A DNA stretch of 64,000 nt, from positions 8,937,698 through 9,001,697 of the forward strand of contig OZ038325.1 of the NCBI GenBank assembly GCA_964035795.1, in the 5' to 3' direction. The position numbers were made by a program, and so were the translations under genes. This stretch comes from Pterobdella sp. o SKG-2022. Taxonomy: Eukaryota > Annelida > Clitellata > Hirudinida > Piscicolidae. Each line of letters starts with the position of its first letter. Position 1 is the stretch's first letter. Positions 46,037 through 58,300 of the stretch are shown piece after piece. The notes beneath the pieces were generated by a model. That model was given only the letters and a program-made list of their open reading frames with translations. It had not been told where the DNA came from and ran no database searches.

Positions 46037-47343
46037 GCCTATTCTATTGGACGGTTGGGTGTGTGTGGCTGCTTCCTGATTGGTCGATTATAGCGCTAGA
46101 TTTTAGAAAAAAAATTGTTGATGATAAATATTGCATTTTAAAATGCTTCTTAATAACAAAAATATAAAACTTAATGGTGTCTGTTGTATTGAAGAGTATG
46201 TGCAGAGACTAAGCCACCCAGTCTGAGGTTTCGGTGGTGCAAATTGATAGAGTATGGACAAATATTTGTAGAATAAATAATAACTATTCGACAAGTTGTA
46301 TTCATCACCAGTTACTTCTTGGTTGGTGGTTGAAGGTTGAGTAGAGATTAACAGTAGATGCAGGTGGTAATGATTTGTAGAGAATTTAAATTTTCCTATG
46401 GAATATACCTTAATTTCTTTTACTTGGGGTATGTTATTTTAATGCACATATATCGAATGTGTCAATTGAATAGGTATATAGATATAAATTTGTCTAGCAT
46501 CTATGTCAATATTAAGTTATGAATATGTAATGACTAAGATACCTGTTGAAAATCAAGCTTTCAATTGTTGAGAATTTATTGTTGAATATTTATTCATATG
46601 GTTATTTAAGAAGGTATTTAAATTCAAATTTTAATAATAATTGGCCAAATTCTCAGCATTGCAAGCCATTATAAAATGAAAGGCAGTAAATTAGACAGTC
46701 TTGTGATTCATCGGAACTATGACTGGGATCTAAGATACTGGGTTCGATTCCCAGCACTTTTCATGTCAGTTATTCAGTTGAAAGATGCGGTTTTTAAATG
46801 GGTGTGGTTTGAGTTAATAATAAGGCTGTTAATGAATAGACTCCAACGGGATTTTTGTTCGACTGTTTCACATGAAGTTCAATAATTGCTTTTGAAGTGT
46901 TTTACCACTTCCTTCTTGAAAATTTTTGAGAAAAAAACACAATTTTGAAGTTTATTTTCAATTTTTAACGTGATGCTAGAAAATAGAAAAGATGTAAAGT
47001 TTGACGAAAAATAAAAGTCGAAAATACATTAGGCTCGAAATATCCATTAATTTTGGCTTCCAAGAATAGAAGGTTTAGAGAATCAAAATAACATTAATGC
47101 GCTGGTTTCCATTTCAAAATTAGAACATAAAGTTCAACATAAAAATTCATTATTTAATAACATTGATTTAATAAATAAATAACAAAAAAATAAATGAAAA
47201 ATTGAGAAAATTGCATAATTAATCATTAGTAACCTGGTTAAAGACAAGTAAAACATTAGTAATCCTCATAATTAACTTATCTTTCAATAAATAAAAACAA
47301 TTTTGTCTCTGTCAGACATTACCATATCAAAACCGTAGCTGTT
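46037..47343. other. Convergent spacer between lectin and ZIP genes
   Basis: No coding exon was recognised. A perfect tRNA T-arm-like hairpin lies at 46738-46754, but no complete cloverleaf surrounds it. Confidence 0.55.
46738..46754 (+). other. tRNA T-arm-like hairpin (Pol III B-box)
   Basis: CTGGGTTCGATTCCCAG forms a 5-bp stem around a 7-base TTCGATT loop and contains a consensus B-box. Upstream sequence does not fold into D and anticodon arms that I can pair, so a tRNA-derived SINE or a decayed tRNA is more likely than a working tRNA gene. Confidence 0.45.
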
Positions 47344-49216
47344 TCAAGCTCCAGCCGTGGCGTTCCCACTAATTATCTGAGTGACGTTACACACGACTTC
47401 TTCGTGGCCTTCTGCTGGCTCTATCAAAGCTAGCAGAGCCATCAAAGTAAAGCCTAAAATGGTTACAAGCACCCGAGTGATTGAAGACTTAGGTCCAGTT
47501 AGTTGGTCGATAAGAATCTCGAAGAATGTCACGTAGATGAACGTCCCTTTTGGCGTTTTTTTTGGTTTTGAGTTGATGTTTTGAGTGTTTTTAGGTATTT
47601 TTTTGTTGAAAATGTGCTGAGCTAGTCTAAAAAAGATCGGCTCACATCATGAAGCATCAAGTCTCAACCCAACATACCACACCACATCACATTCCACCCC
47701 CCCTCCCGCTCTCCCCCTCCCCCCTCCGGCTCTCCCCCTCCCCACAAACCAGTAGCAATAGATTGAAGGACCCCATTGACAACATCACTCTTTTCTGGGT
47801 CAGCATCAGCTGCTGCGTACACGCCCACTCCGATAAACAGACCAATAGGAAGGATCAGAGTGGTTATTAATAGAATTATAAACACCTGGTAATGATATTC
47901 ATTCATTTAATTGTTTGCTGCTTTAATTAAACTTTCAACACAGTGATGTTTTTATAGAAATATATAGAATTAAATAATGAATTTAATGGAATATAAATAA
48001 TTTATTCTATATTTAGAAGAGATGACATATATTCTATGTAGATCTAAACGACTCAAAACGTTCAATGAAAAAATATACAAAACTTCGTTAGACTCGTTAC
48101 TAATGTAACTTAAGCATACATTACACTTGCTAATAAAACAAGTTAGCACCTCTGCAATTCAAAACACAAAAAACCACCTTAGGTGTGAGCTTTCTATCCG
48201 ACTTGAAAAACTGCAAACCAACACTGAAACATATAACTATTTCATGTATGATCACCGACAGAGTTACCTTCCACACAAAGTCAAAATCATTGGCTATTCC
48301 AATTGACAAACCTGTATGTGTTGCGGTTGGATTGATGGGGTGTAGGTATGGTGGTGGTTGGGGGGTTTTGGAGAGTAGGGAGGTAAAGGTGATGATGATA
48401 AGGATGTAAAAGAGATTTTTGTTGAAAATTAGATATGGATTTGTGGCGAAAATAACACGGTAAAATGGTCGTTTTGAGGTTTATAAAAATAGGTCGTAAC
48501 ACACAAAAACACATAATCACAAGTCGTAATACATACAGACACATAATCACACATACCCTCAAACATATGTAGTGGGTTATCAAAAAACATCACATACAAC
48601 CTTCAAAGATGTGGTGAAGGGAGAGGGCGATGACAAGGACGATGGATCTGGTGGCATGGTGGTGAGAGTGCGAGTCTTCTTCGAGCTCTCTCTTTTTGTC
48701 TACTAATTCAATGTTTCTCATTGTAGTTTGATCATCTTCTCCCTCGTTCACAGAAGTTTGAGAGTTGAAAACCTTGTTATAGTGACCAGCTTCTACAACA
48801 TTATCCACGTCGTTGCCCCCTGGCTCATTTAAATGTTCTTTGTGTGACTTAGATCTGACGTAGGAGACCAGCTGATCCGCCATCAAAACGATGAAAAAAC
48901 CAATCGCCATGAAAAGAGAAGCTAGTGGGTATTCTACTTTCCCGAGGTGTGTTCCCGCTATAATTTCTGTAGACTCGTTGGACATGTGAAGAAGATAAGT
49001 ACCGAAAAACACACCTCCTCCAAAGCAAAACATGTGACCAAGGATTGAGTCCCTCAAACGGTCGTTTTCTTCATCACTCGCTTCACCAAAACATCGGCAG
49101 ATTTTGCGCCAGTTTATGGAGAAAAGTTTGAAAGGGAGAAGAGCGGAGATGAAGGTGATCACAAAAATCAAGAACCCAAAAATCACTTTTAATGCCCATA
49201 GAGATAACTCGGCCAT
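47344..49216 (-). CDS. ZIP-family metal transporter (SLC39A, ZIP1-3 like)
   Basis: This is a membrane importer for zinc or related divalent metals, moving them into the cytosol. Four minus-strand exons join in frame (48601-49216, 48178-48311, 47750-47885, 47344-47546) and give 362 residues. Eight hydrophobic segments can be counted. A His-rich loop (DSHSHHHAT) lies between TM3 and TM4. TM4 carries the metal-site motif HHIFEGLSIG, and TM5 has IIHE where many ZIP1-3 members have HK. TM7 carries the GTFIYVTFFEIL signature. The subfamily is judged from overall pattern; I do not assign a human orthologue. Confidence 0.92.
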
Positions 49217-50048
49217 TTTGAATGTCGGAGATCAAGGTTTTCTGTTCGAGTTCAATGGAGAAATAGAAATGACGGTAGACACGAAGGCGCCAAGATTATA
49301 AAATAATGTAATGCTAATTAAATGAAAACACTTGAAGCTCTGTGATTTGATCGCAAGAAAATGGAAGCATTATTGGTATAACAAAAAAAATCAAATGAGT
49401 TTTATTGGTAAAACAACTTGAAAAACGATGTAAAATACTGGTTATAAATCTGAGCCCCTTATAAATATGTGTTTAGAGCTCTCTTCACAACACTTGTCTC
49501 ATTAGCTTGCGCAAGTTCTCTTTTTATTGTAAATTTTTATATAAGGCACCATAAATATTGTTTTACTCTTTTTATTAGTTTATTTTTTAATCAGTCATTT
49601 GTTCTTATTTATTTAATTTGTTCTGTGTTTTTTTTTTATTTTTAGGTTTATTAGCTCAAGGTTTAAATATGAAGCTATTGCCGAATGGACATATTATTTT
49701 GAAAAGCTAATTTAACTGGAAACTTACATAAAGACTGATAAACCATTACTGATAAAGTTTAACTTACAAAAATTATAGTTTTACTCAAAAATAACAAAAA
49801 ATCGCAATGAAAAATAAACTTTTGAAGAATTGAAGAATTCGACACAGTAACAACAAAAAGCTTGAAAATTTTTTTAAAAAAATTAAACGCTAAATAACTT
49901 GCTAAATTTAGTTTTTTTAAAAACTCGAAAATTAATAATTGATTTTAAATAAAGAAAAAAAACTCACAAAAGGCTGCGTGACAAGGTTAGCAACATGAGA
50001 AAAAGTCTTTTATAGAGAAAAAAAAAATTATTATTATTATTATTATTA

Positions 50049-50085
<37 letters not shown>

Positions 50086-50180
50086 AATAAAATACATATA
50101 GCTTTTATTGTTAAAAAACTATTTGAATAAAACATTTGCCATTGTTGCCTGATCTGCTTTGAAGATCTTATTGTTAATTT

Positions 50181-50238
<58 letters not shown>

Positions 50239-50664
50239 TACTGTTAATAATAGATACTATAATAATAATAAAAATCAATACAACTGGGTCTTTAAAAAAT
50301 AAGTATTATTAGTAGTAGTTTATCTAGGTTAGTGTCTGCGGAAAAGATATAATGAATTTAACAATTTATAAAAAATAATATCATAATAAATATAATATCA
50401 TAATAAATAAATTCTACCGCTTCAACGTGGAATGCTATCATTACTATTTTAAATAATAATATTATTATTCTCATTATTATAAGATTTCTCACAATTAGAC
50501 ATTTAAAGAGCAATTAAGCAAGCATAAAAAAATATTTCAATCTGATTTTGTTCTCCTTAGATTGCTCCTTCCCCGCAGGCAGATGATACAACAATGTTAA
50601 GAGCTTATTGAACTCAAAACTGATAGTTTTGATCGCAAGAACCAAGTTTTTCATTAATAATTCA

Positions 50665-50676
<12 letters not shown>
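49217..50676. other. Spacer with triplet microsatellites
   Basis: Upstream of the ZIP gene lies AT-rich spacer with ATT runs at about 50028-50085 and AAT runs at about 50183-50237. No coding exon was recognised. Confidence 0.65.
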
Positions 50677-50696
<20 letters not shown>

Positions 50697-50739
50697 AATA
50701 ATAATAATAATAACGTTAATATGCCCTGGTAATTACATG

Positions 50740-52480
50740 TACAGCAAAACACTATTAAAAAAAAAAACAGTTGGAAATGACATCCGAATATCTCCAAAAC
50801 CGGTGGACGAAGTGGAAAGAGCGCTAGGAATCATGAAGAATGGCAAGGCCAGTGGTCCAACTGGAATTGTCAAGGAGCACCTAGCTGCTTCTCCACATGG
50901 TAAGCAAGTTATTTTGCAAATAGCAAATAAAATCCTCAATGGAATGGATATGCCTCATGACTGGAGGATGGGTACAATTGTTCCCATTTATAAGAAGAAA
51001 GGTAGCGTTATGGACTGTGCGAGCTATTGAGGTGTAAAGCTTTTAGAGCATGGTATGAAAGTGGTGGAAAGGTTGCTGGAGAAGAGGTTAAGATGGTTAG
51101 TGAAAGTTGACCAAATGCAATTTGGTTTTATGCCTAGCAGAAGCACAGTGGACGCTATTTTTATTTTTAGGAGAATGCAGGAAAGCTACCTTGAGAAGAA
51201 TAGGAAGCTTTTTATCTGTTTTGTTGATTTGGAGAAGGCTTTTGATCGGGTACCAAGAAAAGTGATTGAATGGGCGCTAAGAAAGAAGTTGGTCCCGGAA
51301 AGGTTGGTTCAGGCAGTAATGTCGATGTACAAAAGAGCAAAAACGCGGGTTAAGGTTGGAGATGGACATTCGGAAGAATTTGATGTAGGTGTAGGTGTCC
51401 ATCAAGGATTGGTTCTCTGGCCGTTTTTGTTTTCAATAGTGCTAGACGTATTGTCGGAAGACGGAAGAAGAGGTGCTTTATATGAACTGCTTTATGCATA
51501 TGATTTGGTTTTGGTGGCTGAGACTATGGGAGAACTAGAAGCACAATTCATCCGTTGGAAGGCGGCCTTTGAAGGGAAAGGATTGAAGGTTAATCTGGGT
51601 AAGACAAAGGTCATGGAGAGTAGTGGTGATGGTGGGAATGTTGTCTTGGCTAAGATTGATCCATGTGGTGTGTGTGGTAAGAGGGCTAAGGTAAATTGTG
51701 TGAGGTGCATGACATGTAAGAAGTGGATTCATGCGAGATGTGCTAGGGTAAAGAGAGTTTCTCGTAGGATGAATGGAAATGTTGAATGTAGGGTTTGTAT
51801 GAATGGTGCAAACGTGGAATGTTAGAATGCTTCAAATAGTTTTTTGAGTGGGTTGAAGAGGGTAAATAGTTAGTGTTATTTAGGAGACAAGGTGGAGAAG
51901 GAAGTGAGCTAGCTGTTACACGAAGGATCGGGCTGGGCTGGAAGGCATTCAACAGTGTGTCTTCTATGTTATGTGGTAAAAGACACACATGGAATATTAA
52001 AGGAAAAATTTATAGGACACGTGTGAAGCCTGTCATAACATATGGCTCGGAAACCTGGGTGGTAAGATCCGTTGAAAAGAGTATTTTGAGAAAAGCAGAA
52101 AAACGGATGCTTAGAATGATGTGTGATGTGCAGCTAGCTGATGGTGTGAGTACAAAGGAGTTGATGGTTAGATTGGGGTTGGATCGTTCGATCGTTGAAG
52201 TGGTGAGGCAAGGGAGTTTGAGATGGCTGGGTCATGTAGTAAAGAAAGAGGATGACGACTGTGTCAAACAGGCGTGGAGGTTTGAGGTTGAAGGTAGTAG
52301 AGGAAGGAGAAGGCCAAGGTTAACCTGAAAAGGGATGATGGAAAACCTTTGTCGTGACCTTGGATTAGTTCTTAAAGATGGCAATGACAGGGTGAAATGG
52401 AGGGAGAGGGTTAGGTCATGGAAAGAAGTCAGTGACCCCTTGGAAAAGGTGCTGACTATAATAAAATGATGATGATGATT
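50740..52480 (+). mobile_element. Decayed non-LTR (LINE) retrotransposon, 5' truncated
   Basis: Reverse-transcriptase sequence runs from the finger region (MKNGKASGPTGIVKEHL, near 50833) through QFGFMPSRSTVDAIF and CFVDLEKAFDRVPRKV to the catalytic box near 51495. There the expected YADD reads YAYD. A C-terminal Cys/His cluster (CGVCGKRAKVNC, CMTCKKWIHARC, CRVC) lies at about 51664-51804. The C-terminal region YGSETWVVR and SLRWLGHVVKKEDD follows. In-frame stops at 51028-51030, 51823-51825 and 52326-52328 break the frame, and no endonuclease domain is present. It ends in ATAAAATGATGATGATGAT at about 52470. An A-rich tract precedes it at 50677-50700. Dead copy. Confidence 0.9.
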
Positions 52481-53784
52481 AATTACAGTAAAATGAGTTA
52501 GTTTTGTATCAAAGTTTTACAAATTATTTAATACAGTAAAATGACTGTAATTCTTTTGATTGTCTATTTTAGTACTGTTTCATTGTCCCATTGATGAATG
52601 TGTTACGTTTTGAACTATTATTACATCAGTTTTAAATACAAAAATTTTTATTGGTTGTAAAAATTGTTTACTTACAGTTTATTGGTCAAGAAGATTTCTT
52701 ATTTTTAGAAAAATATTTAAAAAGATTTGATTTATTGAATGTAAAAAAAAGTTTGATAACTGGAAATATATAATATGAATGGATTTAATTATCTATTCGA
52801 ACAACGTTGAACTGTGACAGTAAGATCGAAAAAAAATGTTTTAAAGAGTTTAAAGTTGATGTTGAGTGAGGCTTGGTAAAAAACGGTAAAAATTTAAAAA
52901 GATAAAGAAAAATAATTTTATGACCTCCAGCTTTGTGTTTTGCTGAAGATCATTTTTCCTTTTTTAGAGGAATTTTTTAGCACATCATTTGGTTGGATGA
53001 ACAATGATTTTTTCATATTTTTTCGTCCTCATTTTCAAACTCCATTCAATGCAGAGAAGTTAACAGGTAGAAAAATAATATTTCCTGATTATTTGTTACA
53101 GCTCTATATTTAGTAACACTTGTAAAAATAAAAAAAAAACAATAAAATTGATGCAAAAATAGAAAAAAATAAAAAGAACAACGATCAAACTGATGTAAAA
53201 AAAATAAAATTGATGCAAAAATAGAAACAAGTAGGTCAGAGTTGCTTTATGCTATTTGCCTGATTATGCAACTTCATTTTGCAGTAAATGGCAATTTTTT
53301 TTCATTTTTTAAATTATTTTCAATTTTAAAATTCTTATATCTATAATTATAAGACTATGATTTTTGTTCTTAGGTTTTATTATTATTATTTTGTCTGTCA
53401 AATGACTAAACCGACAGCATTGTCTTCTATTTTTAGAATTCAAACGAAAACAACAAAAGCAACAACCAATAATAAACGACTAACAATCAACCAATCACAA
53501 GATATTTTTATCATAGTTGAATGGAAAACCATATGAAATTCACAATTTTCAATGCTTTAATGAGGGAAAAACAGCAAAAACATGATAATGACGATGATGA
53601 TAATAATAGCAATAATAATAATAATAGTTAATGAAACAATCTACAATGTATTTTAAACAATTAAAAAAAGCAAAAATAATTCCGTTTTATTCGTTCAAAG
53701 CCTCCATGATGAAATCAAAAATGGCTTCAAAGTCGGATCAATCTCCCACATCAAAAAAAAACTATTCATTATCCAAGATGGCGG
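52481..53784. other. Spacer downstream of LINE and RAB3GAP1
   Basis: AT-rich spacer holding the 3' untranslated region of RAB3GAP1 at its right end. No other gene was recognised. Near 53110-53230 a stretch resembling ATAAAATTGATGCAAAAATA is repeated. Confidence 0.55.
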
Positions 53785-55280
53785 TCAAAAAAATATGACG
53801 TCATCGGTGAATGCTCCAGCCAGTCGGTATTCGTCGAAGGAGTAGAAGCAATACATCCTAGTAAGTGGTGAGGTTGTGATTAGTAAGTGAGGCAAAAGTC
53901 TAAAAAATAATAGAAATATTGATTGGAATTTGAATTTTTATTATTAATATTGTTGTTAATAGGATTCTTATAGCGTATAATTTACAATACAATTTGCTTC
54001 AAAAGCGCTCAAAGTTCACCATACACATCACCTACCTTTGTGGACACATTCTGGACCAAGGAGCTGGTCTGTTACATAATGCTCTCAAAACATACTCTTT
54101 ACCTTTTGGATGAAGTAACCGTGGTATCCGGAATTTTGAAGTTTTCTTTGATTGGTGGATATTTTGTAGATGAGATTGTAAAGTAGTGCAATGAGATGAA
54201 TATTTATTCAAACACAAACATCTGCTTATGAGAATATGAAACATTTGGAATACCACCCGCACACAATTGGCAGCCATCAAAATAGAAGCATCAAATGAGA
54301 CATACCACTAAGCGTCCTGCCAAAGCTAGAATTCGGTTAAACTTTTTCTTCTTTTCTGAGGGGGTGTCTTTGACTCGCTGTTTTTGGGAATAAAAAACTG
54401 TAAATATTTATTTTTCATTTTATCGAAATAGTTTAGCAATTATCACTTCGAAACAATATCATTTGTGAATCAACGAATGCTATCATACACAACAACGATG
54501 CTAAATAACTATGACGTTATCAAGAGCCATCTCCATGACCAACATTCAAACACACTAACCATCATTTTAGCATACAGAAACACAGAGTAAATGATCTTCT
54601 TAAGCAAAAACACATGATGATCTGGAAAAGAAGCCGATAAGTTTACTTCCGGAAAATTGAGAACCGAAGACACAAAAGAAAGTAGTTCCGATCTAGGGAG
54701 GCTTCGGCTTGCAGCAGGAATGACTAGAAGTTTGGTGAGAAGGGACCTGGCTTTGACCACTCCTAACTCTATGTGGATCAGTAGTTGCACCGCTTTCTGC
54801 CAGATGATGGTGGTGCTTATGATCGAAATGAGACTTCATTCATCAATACTACTTCTAATGCAACAATAACAACAATTACTACTACTACTACTACCCCCAC
54901 CACCATAACTCCCAACCTCACCTCGAGGCAAATGATAGCTTGCCCAGGGATACAGCTTGCAGCACAGCTAGCATAGTCCACACACCTGCTTGCTTCAACT
55001 AATCGCAGCTTCAGCTTTTTTATTGACGCCTCTATAAACGGCAGTTGGCACTCTTCTGCGTTGGTGATGATGATAATACTGGTAAGAATACGAATAGAAG
55101 TGGTGACAATTATAATAACAATAAAAATAATGAAAAAGTGATGTAATAATAATAATAATATAAATAATAATAATAACAACCGCATCTGGACAGTTGCAGC
55201 ACAGCATGAGTCATCAGCAGTGGCATAATGTTGAAGGAGACCTGGTGAGCTTTCAATGAGGCTAGCCAGTGTAACACCTG

Positions 55281-55337
<57 letters not shown>

Positions 55338-58300
55338 TAACTAAATCATTTGAATAACAAGCTATTTGTTTGAAAAATTGGAAAATAATTACAATAAAAA
55401 ATACTAAAAACATAAATATAAATAAATATGTATTCAAAACCTTCTCAGCCTCTTTAGTATCATCAAAAAGCCTACGTTGCCAAGCAACTGGAATAGACCT
55501 GGCATTCTGCCAAGTTTCCACCCACATGTTGTCTTCCAATCGCATGCGCTGACTCAGTTCTCCCTGGCAATGATGATGATGATGTAATACAAGCAAAATC
55601 ACAGATGTTTTCATTGAAATGACAAGTCCAACACGCACAGACTTCACAAAAATCTTTATAACCACTCACACCCCATCACCATCATCTATACTTCCCATAA
55701 ATCTATCATCACCCACCGCACCACGGCGCTAAGCTCCCCCAACATACCCATCTATCTGAAGTCAGTTTGAAATCTCTGGGCGAGTACCAGCGAACAAAGT
55801 CTTCGAGACAGCACCCTGGGTTAGCGGCCTTGAATGCCTCCATGTCAGACAAGAGGCAAGCGCTCTGCATCCTCGCTCTCAGCTTCGTGCTTTCTTGGGA
55901 AGTTCCCAGACTGTTGTATGGTAGAGAAGGGTGGTGTAGGCATAAAAACCGTGGTGATTATGATGTGATGGAGAAGGTTGATTAAAAAAAAATATTGAGA
56001 TTCATTCTATGATCTTGCTCATGTACGCCAGAAAAAAACAAGAACACTCACACCCCACCTTGAAAGCACATCCACGTGTTCCTCGAGCAGATCCTCAGTC
56101 ATGGGGGCGGGCTCTTGCGTGATTGGCACGTATAAATAGCGTTCGGGGAAGTTTAGGAGTTTTACATCAGCATCCAATAGGCGTAGACGTCCTTCAGGTT
56201 CAGCTTTTTCGTCACTGTGATTGGTCGGTTTAACTATGGAATATTGATGTATTGTGGACTTATTTATAAAAAAGATGACAATTTTCTCACACGTCAAGTG
56301 ATTTATTCATAAACTGATTACGTCATTTGATAAATTAAATAAATTTTAAAAGTGCTATAAATAGACCTGCCATCATCTTTATCACGTGAGTCGAAAAACT
56401 CGTCTTCACTTGAAGATTCTCCATTGGTTTTGGAGTCAGTGGGAGGAGCTAAACGTCAATCATGGACATTTATAGATATCATTATATCCTGAAAAGCTGA
56501 TAATAACAAAAAAAATTACTTTGCTCTCTCTTTTTCTTCCGTTCTATGCAGCAATTGAGCATCTAAAAAAAAATTGAAAAATAATAAATAAAATATAAAT
56601 GCTAATAATAATAACCTGTAGTTTCTGATGCAATAGGCAAGACCCCATGTTTGGCGGCCCATCTGCCAATCTAAAATAATAACAACAATAATAATAATAA
56701 TAATGAAAAAAAATAATAGTACTATTAACAAAAATAAAAGCAATAATAAAAGTATTAATAGTGATGATGGCATTTTCGATAAAATATCAACAGAAAAAAA
56801 GGAAAAGGAATAATAAAAATAATATTATTTTTATTATGCACCCTGGTATCTTAATGCCATTCTCCCACCGGAATCTCATCTCCAGCACAAAATCCTTCCA
56901 TAGCTGCATCATCGTCTTGACAACAATAAAATAATAATAATAATAATAACTAGAAAATCACAATAATAATAATAATCTTGAGATGTCCACCTTATACCCG
57001 CCCTCTTGACGATATAAATAGCAAAGAGCCACGGCCAACTTGTATGTTAAGCTGCCTATTTCCGCTGCTTTGAGTTGCTGTTTTGTTTAATTAAAATATC
57101 AATACTAATAATAATAAAAAACAAGAATAATAATAACAAGGATAATAATAATAATAATAAAAAACAAGAATAATAATAACGATGCTAATAAAATAAATAA
57201 TAATATTGCACATTTAAAAAGCGACTAAACTGAGGCTTCTACCCATGTGACACGTCCAAACCTCCCTTTCCCCCCCCTTAGAGCACGCACCCCTTCCTCT
57301 CCCCTCCCCCACGTTGAAACTCACATCGAACTCAAACTGTATGTAGGAAGGCGGGTCTTCCGTTGAGTGGCACCACCCCTGTATCGGTTCACTGTTTTCG
57401 CTGAAGAGGTGCATCAGAATGACGTTGAAGAGCGCTTCAGGCACGTTACTTTGAGAAGCGTTCATTTGTGTGGAAGTTGCTTTTTTGATCACATTGTCTT
57501 GAGGAAGTGGTATTAATAATAAAAATAATAATAATAATAACAATAATAATAAAAATAATAATAATAACAACAATAATAATAATATAAAAATAAATGAATC
57601 GTTTCAAGAAGTCACCAATGGTAGGAACATAAGGTTTAGTAAGTCTGTCTAATGCTGCTGATGCCTTCACAGTGTCTGTGTGTGTTTTTCTATCTATCTA
57701 TCTACCTATCTATCTATCTATCTATCTAGCTATCTATCTATCTATCCATCTATCTATCTATCTATTCAGATGACAAACCTCCCTGTTGTGGGTTGTCGAT
57801 GGATGTGAAAGGAAGGTATGTTTCCTTGCATAAGTTCAGCGCCGACTTCAAATATGAACCTTATAAAAAAATAACAAGAATAACAATAATAATATAAATT
57901 ATATAAATAATAACAATAACAAAACAATAATAATATCAAAATGACAATAATAAGAAAAAAATGATATTTATAATAATAATAGAAATAAAAATAGCTACCA
58001 ATAATAGTTTCCGTATCATCGATACTGTGTACATTCACTGACCAATCATAGTCCTGGAAAGGATCTAACACACTGCGTATAAAATAGCATTACGTTTTCG
58101 ATTGATGGCGGTGAGATGTTGTTGTTGAGGTGATGATGATGACTTGATAATTAATAAAAATAAAGTCAAATATTAAATATATGAGTTTTATCAATAATAT
58201 TGTTGTCATTGATAATAATATTTTCATTATTATGTTTACGTGTCTGAAGCTAGAGCATAAATTTCTTTTTCTGACAAACTGTCGTTCAAGTTGTCTAGCA

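Noticed and set aside
46676..46770. Functional tRNA gene
   Set aside because: Only the T-arm pairs; no acceptor stem, D-arm or anticodon arm could be formed.
54817..55665. 282-residue open frame on the minus strand
   Set aside because: It runs through RAB3GAP1 exons and AAT-repeat introns in a mixture of frames; the Leu/Ile-rich parts are translated triplet repeat. The true exons are listed under RAB3GAP1.
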